From Paraburkholderia ginsengiterrae (GTDB lineage: Bacteria > Pseudomonadota > Gammaproteobacteria > Burkholderiales > Burkholderiaceae), in contig NZ_LXKA01000176.1 of NCBI RefSeq assembly GCF_001645125.1, positions 62,001-126,000 on the forward strand: 64,000 nt of DNA, read 5' to 3'. Every line of letters begins with the position of its first letter. The stretch's first letter is position 1. Below the pieces are notes generated by a model. That model was not told the origin of the DNA and did no database searches. It worked only from the letters and a program-made list of their open reading frames with translations. The position numbers and the translations under genes were made by a program. Positions 1 to 7,874 of the stretch are shown in pieces.

Positions 1-17
1 AACCAAGGAGTCTTGAG

Positions 18-386
18 ATGAATGCCCATACCGATCTGATCGACCGTTATTTCGATGCATGGAACGAAACCGACAGCGCGCGCCGTCGCGAGTTGATCGT
101 CGCGACATGGACCACCGACGCCGACTATCGCGATCCGCTGCTGGCCGGCGCGGGCCACGACGGCATCGACGCGATGATCCGCGCGGTGCACGAGCGCTTC
201 CCGCATCACACGTTTCGCCGCACGGGCGAGGTCGACGGCTTTGCCAACCGGCTGCGCTTCTCGTGGGAACTGACCACGCCCGCGGGCGACGCGATCGTCA
301 AGGGATCCGACTTTGGCGTGGTCGATGCGCACGGCCGCCTGCAGGCGGTCACCGGTTTCCTCGACCAGGTGCCGGGCGGCGCCTGA
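18..386 (+). CDS. SnoaL-like / NTF2-fold protein
   Basis: A 122-residue single-domain protein with the size and pattern of the SnoaL-like (nuclear transport factor 2 fold) family. It has an N-terminal helix (DLIDRYFDAWNETD), a W-T-x-D-A-x-Y-R-D-P turn near residue 35, and later strands that include the G-F-L-D-Q motif near the C-terminus. Members form small cone-shaped barrels used as isomerases, cyclases or ligand-binding proteins; the substrate cannot be told from the sequence. The start is well set: an AAGGAG Shine-Dalgarno lies at 5-10, seven bases before ATG. Cytoplasmic, no signal peptide. The upstream context is outside the window, so operon membership to the left is unknown. Confidence 0.75.
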   Translation: MNAHTDLIDRYFDAWNETDSARRRELIVATWTTDADYRDPLLAGAGHDGIDAMIRAVHERFPHHTFRRTGEVDGFANRLRFSWELTTPAGDAIVKGSDFGVVDAHGRLQAVTGFLDQVPGGA

Positions 387-414
387 CCACGGTTCTTACT
401 TCACGGAGACAATC

Positions 415-930
415 ATGCACGAGGCCGCTTCCGCCACGGCACCCGAAACGAGCATTGCCTGCGCGCGCCTGTCGGGCGCCGTCGACGGACTGTGCAGCGC
501 AATCGCGGGCTTTGCGCTGCTCGCCGGTGCGCGCGCCTTCATGTTCACGGCGTTGCTGGGCTGGCGCGAGCCGGTGCTGGGCGGCGCCGGTCTCGTGCTG
601 CTGGCGATGGTTGGCTGGCTGCGGTGGCGGTGCGGCGGCATCGCTGTCCTTCCTGCGGTGCGGCACAGTCCCTCGGCGAGCATCCCACGTAACGCGGCGT
701 GCGGCTGCGGCCGGCCGCCCTCGGCGGAGAGGCGCAACGTTGCTTGTTACAATCGTTCGACAGAATGCGATTCGAAGCGCGGCACCGCCCTTGTTGAACG
801 CCAGTTGCCCTGGCCATACTCGAACATGGGCGTGAAGCAGCCATGCGTCGATCGCTCGAAACTGCCAGGACCCCGCGTCCCAACCCGGGCGGCTTGCCGC
901 CAGTCGGATCTCAAGGAAACACCGTGCTGA
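415..930 (+). CDS. hypothetical small membrane protein, probably decayed
   Basis: An open frame with a GGAG Shine-Dalgarno at 404-407 upstream of ATG 415. The first ~80 residues look like a real protein, with two hydrophobic stretches (around AIAGFALLAGARAFMF and GGAGLVLLAMVGWL). From about base 650 onward the translation is rich in Cys, Arg and Pro with no recognisable pattern, as if a frameshift had removed the true stop. The frame ends in a TGA that overlaps the GTG start of the next gene, which could be coincidence or coupling. No family recognised. This covers the 387-923 stretch, which otherwise holds no convincing gene. Confidence 0.3.
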   Translation: MHEAASATAPETSIACARLSGAVDGLCSAIAGFALLAGARAFMFTALLGWREPVLGGAGLVLLAMVGWLRWRCGGIAVLPAVRHSPSASIPRNAACGCGRPPSAERRNVACYNRSTECDSKRGTALVERQLPWPYSNMGVKQPCVDRSKLPGPRVPTRAACRQSDLKETPC

Positions 931-1388
931 AGAATCTGGACCCGCTGCTGAATGCCGACATACTGCATGCACTACGCTCGATGGGCCATGGCGACGAACT
1001 CGTCATTTGCGACGCCAATTTCCCTGCCAGTGCAGTCGCGCGCGAGAGCGTGCTGGGCAAGTTGCTCCGCCTCGACGGCGTGAGCTCGCCGCGTGCGATT
1101 CGCGCCGTGCTGTCGGTGATGCCGCTGGATACGTTCATCGAGCGCCCTGCTTCGCGCATGGAAGTGGTTGGCGAGCCGAACACGATTCCCGCCGTGCAAC
1201 GCGAAGCGCAGATCGAGATCAACGCCGCCGAAGGGCGCGATGTGCCGTTTGCGTCGATTGAACGGTTTGCGTTTTACGAGCGGGCGCGCAAAGCGTACTG
1301 CGTGATAGCGACCGGCGAAGAACGTGGCTACGGCTGCTTCGTGTTCACGAAAGGCGTTCTGCTCGCGCCGGACGCGCCCCGGTCGTAG
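924..1388 (+). CDS. RbsD/FucU-family sugar mutarotase
   Basis: A protein of 154 residues that begins MLKNLDPLLNADILHALRSM, followed by G-H-G-D-E-L-V-I-C-D-A-N-F-P, the hallmark N-terminus of the RbsD/FucU family. These proteins interconvert pyranose/furanose or alpha/beta anomers of sugars such as L-fucose or D-ribose. The catalytic His in the MGHGDE motif and the C-terminal Tyr-x-C-F stretch (GYGCFVFTKG) are visible. The start chosen is GTG at 924, because AAGGAA lies about six bases upstream and the family begins here; an in-frame ATG 27 codons upstream adds residues unlike the family. Length fits FucU (about 140-150). It is not next to a fucose or ribose operon, so the substrate is unassigned. 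Confidence 0.85.
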   Translation: MLKNLDPLLNADILHALRSMGHGDELVICDANFPASAVARESVLGKLLRLDGVSSPRAIRAVLSVMPLDTFIERPASRMEVVGEPNTIPAVQREAQIEINAAEGRDVPFASIERFAFYERARKAYCVIATGEERGYGCFVFTKGVLLAPDAPRS

Positions 1389-1582
1389 CCTTTCCAGGCA
1401 CTGCGCCGTCCGCCCCATGTGGCGGCGGGCGAGTCGCGCACCGGCACGCGGGGGGCGGTAAGGTGCGCTACATTGCAGTCCGAACTTGGAAAAGACGGGC
1501 AATGCACTTATTCTCAGGTGCAAAGCGGGGAACTGCGGCTCCTTAGCCGGGTCTGCTGCTTATTCATTTACAGGAGCCCCTC

Positions 1583-2014
1583 ATGACGCGTCCCGTCGAT
1601 TCCGGCGTTATCCTCATTGCACGTATTGCGCTCGCGGTGCTGTTTTTGTGGGGCGGTGTGATGAAACTGCTGGGCTATGCGGGCTTCGTCGGCTACCTCC
1701 ATTCGAAGGGCGTGCCGTTCCTGCAGGTCGCCGCGCCCGTTGCAACCGCTGTCGAAGCGCTCGGCGGTCTGCTGCTGATCGTCGGCTTCAAGGTGCGTCC
1801 GCTTGCGCTCATCATGGCCGTCTACACGGTGGCGACCGCGGTGCTGGGGCACGACTTCTGGAATGTTACCGACGCCGCCTTGCAACGCGAGATGGTGATT
1901 CATTTCTGGAAGAACATCGGCATCGCCGGCGGTTTTCTGCTGCTGTTCGTGACCGGTGCGGGCCGTATCAGTATCGACGGGATGCGCGCGCCGCGCGGCG
2001 GATTGGGTCTCTAG
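1583..2014 (+). CDS. DoxX family membrane protein
   Basis: A 143-residue protein with four predicted membrane segments (around residues 8-26, 47-68, 74-92 and 110-130). It shows DoxX-family features: an early R-I-A-L-A-V-L-F-L-W-G-G-x-x-K motif, a central E-A-L-G-G-L-L-L-I-V-G segment and H-F-W-K-N-I-G-I-A-G-G-F-L. DoxX proteins are inner-membrane proteins linked to thiosulfate oxidation or redox stress; the individual role is usually unknown. A GGAG Shine-Dalgarno precedes the ATG at about nine bases. It stands alone with roughly 190 bp of non-coding DNA upstream, so it is probably separately transcribed. Confidence 0.85.
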   Translation: MTRPVDSGVILIARIALAVLFLWGGVMKLLGYAGFVGYLHSKGVPFLQVAAPVATAVEALGGLLLIVGFKVRPLALIMAVYTVATAVLGHDFWNVTDAALQREMVIHFWKNIGIAGGFLLLFVTGAGRISIDGMRAPRGGLGL

Positions 2015-2078
2015 CACGGTGGCCGATAGGGTCTGAACAGGTCGCTTCCGATTCCGGCGGCCATCCTGGGAGTAAGCG

Positions 2079-2351
2079 ATGATCCAAAGTTTCGAGCAGG
2101 TTATTGACGGCAAGGTCACGCAGTTGTGCGCGAGCCTCGGAGAAGGGGCCACGCCTCATCGGGTGATCATCAGTCTGGCCGATTCAGCCAAAACACTGGT
2201 GGTTCTGGATGCGTCCGGAATTATCGGCGCGATCAAGGCCGAGATCGAGGATCCGGAAAAGCTGATTGCCAACGCTGTTGCGAAGGCGCAAAGCGAAGGG
2301 TTGATCGAGCGCGCGATCGATACCGGCACGATTCAGGAAGCGTCGCTCTAA
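2079..2351 (+). CDS. hypothetical protein, 90 aa
   Basis: A short soluble protein (MIQSFEQVIDGKVTQL...) with mixed alpha/beta character and no signal peptide or membrane segment. A GGGAG Shine-Dalgarno sits about seven bases before ATG, codon use matches the neighbours, and it is followed at about 70 bp by a very strong intrinsic terminator, all supporting a real gene. I do not recognise a family with certainty. It lies downstream of the DoxX gene (65 bp gap) and may be co-transcribed with it. Confidence 0.65.
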   Translation: MIQSFEQVIDGKVTQLCASLGEGATPHRVIISLADSAKTLVVLDASGIIGAIKAEIEDPEKLIANAVAKAQSEGLIERAIDTGTIQEASL

Positions 2352-2420
2352 GCGGCATGGCGTAACGGCGAGTCGTGGCGTGCGTCGGTTCGCGTCCGTT
2401 TCCGCCGGCTTGCCGTCAAG

Positions 2421-2466
2421 AAATAAACCCCTGCGGTGCGAAAGCATCGCAGGGGTTTATTTTTTG
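2421..2466 (+). terminator. intrinsic terminator with GAAA tetraloop
   Basis: A long perfect stem: AAATAAACCCCTGCG pairs with CGCAGGGGTTTATTT, continued inward by GTGC/GCAT (one G-T pair) closed by a GAAA tetraloop, then a T run. It ends the transcript of the 90-aa gene. The A-rich 5' flank means it can also work for the convergent MFS gene on the minus strand, so it is probably bidirectional. Confidence 0.92.
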
Positions 2467-2491
2467 CGTGGACCGCACAGCGCTTGACAGG

Positions 2492-3967
2492 TCAGGGCGA
2501 ATCGCTTGCCCGTTCACGTCCCGCCTGGTGACGACTCGAGTGCGACGACCGCGGTTGCGGATGCACGAAGCGGCTCAGCGCGCCACCGAGCATCAGCAGG
2601 CCAACCGACACGGCGGTCGCCACCTGCATGCCGGCGACGATTTGCGTGGCGGCCGCGCCGCTCGCCAACGCGCCGAAGGCCGCCACGCCCACCGCGCCGC
2701 CTGCCTGTCGCGCCGTATTCAATACTGCTGACGCTGTGCCGGCGCGCTGCGCTTCGGCTGAGGCCAGCACGGCGGTGGTCATCGCCGGGACTGCGAGGCC
2801 CATGCCGGACGGAATCAGCAGGAACGGCAGCAGCAGGCCGGCGATCGGCGTATTGGCGTCGACGAAATGCAGCAGGCCGTAGCCGAGCCCGGCGGTGAGC
2901 GCACCCGCTGTCATCGGCGCGCGCACGCCAAAGCGGCCGACCACCCAGCCGCTTGCCACATTCGAAAGCAGAAAACCGCCCGTCAGCGGCAGGAAGGCGA
3001 GGCCTGCCTGCAGCGGCGTATAGCCGCGCGCGCGCTGCAAATACAGGCTCAGCACGAACACCATGCCGTAGTAGGTCAGATTCACGCAGATGCCGAACAG
3101 CACCGCCGCGCTGAAGGTGCGTTTGCGGAACAGCGAGAGCGGCAGCATCGGTGCCGTGCTGCGCGATTCCACCGCGACAAAGGCGCTGGCTGCGACCAGC
3201 GCGAGCGCGAAGCCGCCGGCCACGAGTGGATGACCCGGACCTAGCGGCCGCCATTCGATCACAGCGGCGACGAAGGCCGTCAGCGCGACGATGGCGAGAC
3301 ACTGGCCGCTCAGGTCGATGCCGCGCGGGCTTGCATTTGTTGCGCCGGCCGCCACGGATTGCCGGCTGTGATGCAGTTCGGCCGCCGGACGCGGCACCCA
3401 GCGCAAGGTCGCCAGCAAGCCGGCCACGCAGATCGGCAGAATGACGAGAAAGATGCTGCGCCAGCCGAATGCCGCGAACAGCAGGCCGCCGACCACCGGC
3501 CCGGCCGCGATCGAGATCGCTCCCGCAGCGGTCCATAACCCGACCGCGCGGGCCCGGAGCTTGGGATCGTGGCCGTAGGACTGATTGAGCAGCGCCAGCG
3601 AGTTCGGCAGCATGGCGGCGGCGCCGATGCCTTGCAAGGCGCGCGCGGCGACCAGCATGGGGGCATCGAGCGCGAGACCGCAGGCGAGCGACGCGAGCGC
3701 GAACAGCACGATGCCGGCCGCGTACATGCGCCGTGCGCCGAACCGGTCGCCGAGTGCGCCGGCGGACAGCATCAGTACGGCGAAGGCGAGTGTGTAAGCG
3801 TCCACGACCCATTGCAGGCCCGCGACATTCGCGTGCAGGTCCGCGCCGATTTTCGGCAAGGCGATGTTGACGATGGTCACGTCGAGCTGCGTGACGACGA
3901 AGCCGACGCTGACCGTCGCGAGGACGCGGCCGAACGCGCGCGAGTGAGGGAGGATCGATGAGTTCAT
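2492..3967 (-). CDS. DHA2-type MFS drug/metabolite exporter
   Basis: A 491-residue integral membrane protein of the EmrB/QacA (DHA2, 14-helix) branch of the major facilitator superfamily. Evidence is the motif D-V-T-I-V-N-I-A-L-P-K-I in helix 1, the W-V-V-D-A-Y-T-L motif in helix 2, the motif A loop G-A-L-G-D-R-F-G-A-R-R, and the helix-5 motif C region (AAGAISIAAGPVVGGLL). Such proteins expel drugs, dyes or toxic metabolites using the proton gradient. The start is ATG 3967 (MNSSILPHSRAFGR); a longer in-frame extension upstream is Arg-rich and unlike the family. No adjacent membrane-fusion protein or regulator, so the substrate is unknown. Convergent with the 2079-2351 gene. Confidence 0.88.
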   Translation of the reverse strand: MNSSILPHSRAFGRVLATVSVGFVVTQLDVTIVNIALPKIGADLHANVAGLQWVVDAYTLAFAVLMLSAGALGDRFGARRMYAAGIVLFALASLACGLALDAPMLVAARALQGIGAAAMLPNSLALLNQSYGHDPKLRARAVGLWTAAGAISIAAGPVVGGLLFAAFGWRSIFLVILPICVAGLLATLRWVPRPAAELHHSRQSVAAGATNASPRGIDLSGQCLAIVALTAFVAAVIEWRPLGPGHPLVAGGFALALVAASAFVAVESRSTAPMLPLSLFRKRTFSAAVLFGICVNLTYYGMVFVLSLYLQRARGYTPLQAGLAFLPLTGGFLLSNVASGWVVGRFGVRAPMTAGALTAGLGYGLLHFVDANTPIAGLLLPFLLIPSGMGLAVPAMTTAVLASAEAQRAGTASAVLNTARQAGGAVGVAAFGALASGAAATQIVAGMQVATAVSVGLLMLGGALSRFVHPQPRSSHSSRHQAGRERASDSP

Positions 3968-4071
3968 GGACCCATCGTAGATCCGATGCAGCGCATGACG
4001 TTTTGATGCGGCGTGAAGTATGGATGTCGCCAGAACGGCATCGGAACCACGGGCGCGGGCTGCGGTGCAAA

Positions 4072-4100
4072 CAAAAACGGCGCGCCCTGGGGCGCGCCGT
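4072..4100 (-). terminator. intrinsic terminator of the MHS transporter
   Basis: Perfect 10-bp stem ACGGCGCGCC / GGCGCGCCGT around a CTGG loop, followed on the minus strand by TTTTTGTTT. It lies 45 bp past the stop of the leftward gene at 4145-5446. Confidence 0.9.
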
Positions 4101-4144
4101 CCTGGCAAAACAGAAACCGCGAGAAACAGTTGAAAGCCGCTGGA

Positions 4145-5446
4145 TCAGCGCGCTTGCGGCGCGTCCTTGATGAACAGCGTGGTCACGGCGCCGAGCACGC
4201 AGATCGCGCCGACATACAGGGGCGCGGCCAGCGGGTTCGACTTCATCATCAGCGAGACGGCGATCGGCGTGAGGCCGCCGAAAATCGCATAGGCGACGTT
4301 GTACGAAAACGAAATGCCCGAGAAGCGCACGACCGGCGGAAACGCCTTGACCATCACGAACGGAATCGCGCCAATCACGCCGACGAACAGACCGGCCAGC
4401 GCGTACAGCGGCACCAGCGCCGAGGTGTCGACGGCAAGCTGCTGGAACATCACGTAGTAGGTCACCGCCAGCGCCAGTCCGCCGATGAAGATCGTGCGTC
4501 CCGCGCCGATGCGCCCGGCAATCGAACCCGCCATCACGCAGCCGATCGTCAGGCACAGCGTCGCCACGCAGTTGGCCAGCAAGGCCGTGGCAGGGGCGAT
4601 ATGAAACTGTTTTTGCAGCAGCGTCGGCGTCATCAGGATCACGACCACGATCGCGGCGGACAGCATCCACGTGAGCAGCATCGACACGATCACGGCGCGG
4701 CCGTGGTCGCGCAGCACGGCCTTGAGCGGCACTTCGGCGGCAATCGCCTTGCGCTGCTTGAGCTCGGCGAACACCGGCGTCTCATGCAGCCAGCGGCGCA
4801 GATAGACCGAGAACATGCCGAACACACCGCCCACGAGGAACGGGATGCGCCACGCGTACGCGGCAATCTCGGCCGGCGCGAATTGGTGGTTGACCGCCGA
4901 GGCGATCAGCGAGCCGAGCAGAATGCCCGCCGTGAGCCCCGCCGTCAGTGTGCCGCACGCATAGCCGATATGTCGCTGCGGCACGTGTTCGGAGACGAAC
5001 ACCCATGCGCCCGGCACTTCGCCGCCGACCGCCGCGCCTTGCATCACGCGGAACAGCAGCAGCAGGACCGGCGCCAGCACGCCGATTCTGGTGTAGGTGG
5101 GCAGCAGGCCCATCATCAGCGTCGGCACCGACATCAGCAGCACGCTCAGCGTGAACATGCGCTTGCGGCCGAACAGGTCGCCGAAGTGGGCCATGATGAT
5201 GCCGCCGAGCGGCCGCGCCAGATAGCCCGCGGCAAAGATGCCGAAGGTTTGCACCTGGCGGAGCCACTCCGGCATCGCCGCGGGGAAAAACAGCTGGCCG
5301 ATCGCCGGCGCGAAGAACACGAAGATGATGAAGTCGTAGAACTCCAGTGCTCCGCCGAGCGCGGCGAGGCCGAGCGTCTTGTAATCGCTGTGCCCGAGAG
5401 GGCGTGGGGTGACAGCCTGCGCTCCACCCAGATTTGTCGCTTGCAT
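4145..5446 (-). CDS. MHS-family MFS symporter (ProP/ShiA/KgtP type)
   Basis: A 433-residue, 12-helix MFS protein of the metabolite:H+ symporter (MHS) family. Diagnostic features are A-L-G-G-A-L-E-F-Y-D-F-I-I-F in helix 1, the G-H-F-G-D-L-F-G-R-K-R-type loop between helices 2 and 3 (here AHFGDLFGRKRMF), R-P-L-G-G-I-I, and R-V-M-Q-G-A-A-V-G-G-E in helix 4. MHS transporters import small carboxylates or zwitterions (shikimate, alpha-ketoglutarate, proline/betaine, citrate). Proximity to the hydroxyproline genes (2.1 kb away) makes an imino-acid substrate possible, but this is only context. Its transcript ends at the terminator at 4072-4100. Confidence 0.88.
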   Translation of the reverse strand: MQATNLGGAQAVTPRPLGHSDYKTLGLAALGGALEFYDFIIFVFFAPAIGQLFFPAAMPEWLRQVQTFGIFAAGYLARPLGGIIMAHFGDLFGRKRMFTLSVLLMSVPTLMMGLLPTYTRIGVLAPVLLLLFRVMQGAAVGGEVPGAWVFVSEHVPQRHIGYACGTLTAGLTAGILLGSLIASAVNHQFAPAEIAAYAWRIPFLVGGVFGMFSVYLRRWLHETPVFAELKQRKAIAAEVPLKAVLRDHGRAVIVSMLLTWMLSAAIVVVILMTPTLLQKQFHIAPATALLANCVATLCLTIGCVMAGSIAGRIGAGRTIFIGGLALAVTYYVMFQQLAVDTSALVPLYALAGLFVGVIGAIPFVMVKAFPPVVRFSGISFSYNVAYAIFGGLTPIAVSLMMKSNPLAAPLYVGAICVLGAVTTLFIKDAPQAR

Positions 5447-5832
5447 TGCTTGAGTCTTGTTTTGAATTGGGAGCCACGTGTAGCGCGTGGAAATACGGCG
5501 GTCGTCGGGCGAGAAGTGTGAGAAGCGCTGGGTAGAGCACGGGACACCGGCGCGCCGGCCCGGATAGGGTAAGCACGATGACGACTGAGGCCAGGCGGGG
5601 GATTTTACAGGACGAAAGCCGGCAGCCTCGGGAAGTGCTTAATTAGATTGGAGAATATTCCCAGAAGGCGTGTTTTTTCAGCGGCAAGCGGCCTGCGCAT
5701 TCAGATATTTCGCAATCACCTGCTGGAATGTTCCTCATGATTGCGGGGTAAATTCGATTGATATGTAAATTAGGATTGCTCCGATGGGATGGCGGGGACG
5801 TGCCTTTGAGAATCGCGTCCAAGCTACTAGTT
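5447..5832. other. 386-bp intergenic region with an inverted repeat
   Basis: No gene seen. The right half is AT-richer than the surroundings. It carries a perfect inverted repeat CGCAATCA (5711-5718) and TGATTGCG (5738-5745) separated by 19 bases, roughly 90 bp before the response-regulator start, and a GAATATTC palindrome at 5653-5660. It probably holds divergent promoters for the MHS transporter and the response regulator. Confidence 0.5.
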
Positions 5833-6567
5833 ATGAGTCATCCCATGCGTATTGCCATCCTTCAACGCGACCCGCTCATGCGGCAGTCGATCGAAAACAT
5901 CCTGACGAGCGCTAGCCATACCTGTATCGGCTATGACGACGGTCTGAGCATGTCGAAAACCCTCGCCCGTTCCACCGCGGATCTGCTGGTGCTGGACTGG
6001 CAGGGCGTGCGCCTGACCGGCGCCGAGATTCTGCGCTCGGTGCGGTCGGTGGGCGGCGACCGCCTGCCGGTCGTGTTTGCTTCGCGGGACACGTCAGAGG
6101 AGAGCGTCGTGCGCGCCTTCACCGGCGGCGCGGACGACTACGTCGCACTGCCGCTGCGCCCGGCCGAGTTCCGCGAGCGCGTCGCGGCGGTGCTTCGGCG
6201 CGCGTATCCGGATCGCTTCAGCACGACGAGCTTCGACGCGGGGCCCTATCATTTCGACACGCACCGCCAGCTCGTCACGCTGCGCGGTCAGCCAGTGCAG
6301 TTGTCCGGCACGCAGTACCGGCTGGCGGCGCTGTTCTTCTCCAACATCGGCCGGGTGCTGTCGCGCGATCACATCTTCGCCATGGTGTGGGGGCGCGAGT
6401 TCCGCGAATTTACCCGCACGATCGACAGTCACGTCTCGCGTCTGCGCCTGCTGCTCGAGATCGAGCCGCAAAACGAGTTCCGGCTTCAGCCGGTTTATAA
6501 AAGCGGCTACAGGCTGCTGCACGTGCGCCAGGAAGCGTCGGCCGAAGCCGAGAAGCAAGCCGCCTGA
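5833..6567 (+). CDS. orphan OmpR-family response regulator, atypical receiver
   Basis: A protein of 244 residues: receiver domain (about 5-120) plus OmpR/PhoB winged-helix DNA-binding domain (about 135-232; D-S-H-V-S-R-L-R-L-L-L and the C-terminal Y-K-S-G-Y-R-L). The phospho-acceptor Asp is present (L-V-L-D-W, D55 from the chosen start). The invariant Lys of receivers is replaced by Leu (D-D-Y-V-A-L-P-L where D-D-Y-x-x-K-P-F is usual), and only one of the two N-terminal acidic pocket residues is kept (Q-R-D). No histidine kinase is adjacent. This points to weak or absent phosphorylation control. The start is uncertain: ATG 5833 and ATG 5845 are both possible, neither with a clear Shine-Dalgarno. 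Confidence 0.85.
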   Translation: MSHPMRIAILQRDPLMRQSIENILTSASHTCIGYDDGLSMSKTLARSTADLLVLDWQGVRLTGAEILRSVRSVGGDRLPVVFASRDTSEESVVRAFTGGADDYVALPLRPAEFRERVAAVLRRAYPDRFSTTSFDAGPYHFDTHRQLVTLRGQPVQLSGTQYRLAALFFSNIGRVLSRDHIFAMVWGREFREFTRTIDSHVSRLRLLLEIEPQNEFRLQPVYKSGYRLLHVRQEASAEAEKQAA

Positions 6568-6611
6568 AGCACGCGCAGTCAGTTCAACGCAGTTGCGTCA
6601 AACCGGTCAGC

Positions 6612-7517
6612 TCAAACCTGCGGCAGCGCTGGCCGCGTTTCAATACATTGGCGAATCAGCGCTTCTACCGCTGCGCGTTCCTCGCCCGCGAGCGGCAGAC
6701 GCGGTGGCCGTACCGGCTCCGTGCCCAGCCCGACAATGGCTTCCGCGAGCTTGATGTTCTGCACGAGCTTGTGCGACACATCGAGGGCGAGCAACGGCGC
6801 GAACCAGCGGTAGATCGCCCGCGCTTCTTCAAGGCGTCCCGCCTTCAACAGTTGGTAGATCACCACCGTCTCGCGCGGAAATGCGCACACGAGACCGGCC
6901 ACCCAGCCATGCGCCCCCATCAGGATCGCTTCCATGGCGAGATTGTCGACACCGCACAGAATCGCGAAGCGGTCGCCGACCGCGTTGATCAGATCGGTCA
7001 CTCGCCGCACGTCGCCGCATGATTCCTTGATCGCCACGATCTTCTTTTCGTCGGCGATTTCCGCGAACATGTCGGGGGTCATGTCGACGCCGTAGGCGAG
7101 CGGATTGTTGTAGATCATGAGCGGCAGCGCGCTCGCGTCGGTGACACTGCGGAAATGGTGCAGCGTCTCGCGACGGTCCGACAGATAGCGCAGCCCCGGC
7201 AGCACCATATAGCCGGCCGCGCCGTGGCGGCTGCCGGCTTCGGCCTGACGGCAGGCGTCGAGCGTGCTGTTTTCGGCGATCGTCAGCAGGACCGGCACGC
7301 GGCCGCGCGCAGCCTCGACGGCGATGTCGAGCACCTCCAGTTTTTCGTCCAGCGAGAGCGTCGACGCTTCGCCCAGCGATCCGCACACGATGATGCCGTC
7401 GACACCGGCCTCGATCTGCGCTTCGATATTCTTGCCGGTCCAAGCGCGGTCTATGCTGAAATCCGCGTTGAATTTGGTGGTGACTGCGGGCAATACGCCT
7501 TCCCAGATATGCGCCAC
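6612..7517 (-). CDS. lhpC: DapA-family deaminase, probable 1-pyrroline-4-hydroxy-2-carboxylate deaminase
   Basis: A 301-residue TIM-barrel protein of the dihydrodipicolinate synthase/N-acetylneuraminate lyase family. Visible are G-S-L-G-E-A-S-T-L (phosphate/carboxylate-binding loop), the Y-N-N-P-L-A-Y-G stretch with the catalytic Tyr, and the Schiff-base Lys in I-V-A-I-K-E-S-C-G-D. Known hydroxyproline pathways use such an enzyme to turn 1-pyrroline-4-hydroxy-2-carboxylate into alpha-ketoglutarate semialdehyde. It sits back-to-back with a hydroxyproline epimerase and D-hydroxyproline dehydrogenase genes, which makes this the best reading. The start is GTG 7517 with AGGAGAG seven bases upstream. 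The symbol follows Pseudomonas usage and is inferred from context. Confidence 0.82.
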   Translation of the reverse strand: MAHIWEGVLPAVTTKFNADFSIDRAWTGKNIEAQIEAGVDGIIVCGSLGEASTLSLDEKLEVLDIAVEAARGRVPVLLTIAENSTLDACRQAEAGSRHGAAGYMVLPGLRYLSDRRETLHHFRSVTDASALPLMIYNNPLAYGVDMTPDMFAEIADEKKIVAIKESCGDVRRVTDLINAVGDRFAILCGVDNLAMEAILMGAHGWVAGLVCAFPRETVVIYQLLKAGRLEEARAIYRWFAPLLALDVSHKLVQNIKLAEAIVGLGTEPVRPPRLPLAGEERAAVEALIRQCIETRPALPQV

Positions 7518-7874
7518 GACTGCTCTCCTGATTGTGATGTGTTCAAGCGCAGTGTAAGCAGGGAAAATCGTGCCGTCTTGCGCGAATCGCGCGTGGCCGA
7601 TGACGATTTCAGCATAGGCGCTTTGCCGATTGTGGCTTTTGAGCAAGGCTGTTGGCTTATTTCAATACATTGGGCAACGGCGCGCCGAAGCCGCATGACG
7701 AGTGCTGTGCGATGCCTGCCCGGTCACGTCTGCCGCAAGCCGGGCCAGCGCGTCCGCTCCGTCTCCCAATAAGTAGCATGCGTGCGGAACCGTCGCTTGA
7801 TTATGCTGAAATCGTCACAATCCACGCGTAAGCCCACCAAGACTCGACTGTCCGCTGTTCCTAACATGGACATC

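Noticed and set aside
2514-4670. A 718-codon minus-strand frame across two transporter genes
   Set aside because: It runs out of frame through two well-supported MFS genes and an intrinsic terminator; not a gene.
5547-5558. Palindrome CCGGCGCGCCGG
   Set aside because: Such GC palindromes are common in this base composition and nothing else marks it as a site.
6638-7673. Identical 14-mer TTTCAATACATTGG at 6638-6651 and 7660-7673, flanking the deaminase gene
   Set aside because: A few 14-mer matches are expected by chance in 64 kb, the first copy lies inside the coding sequence, and flanks do not match.
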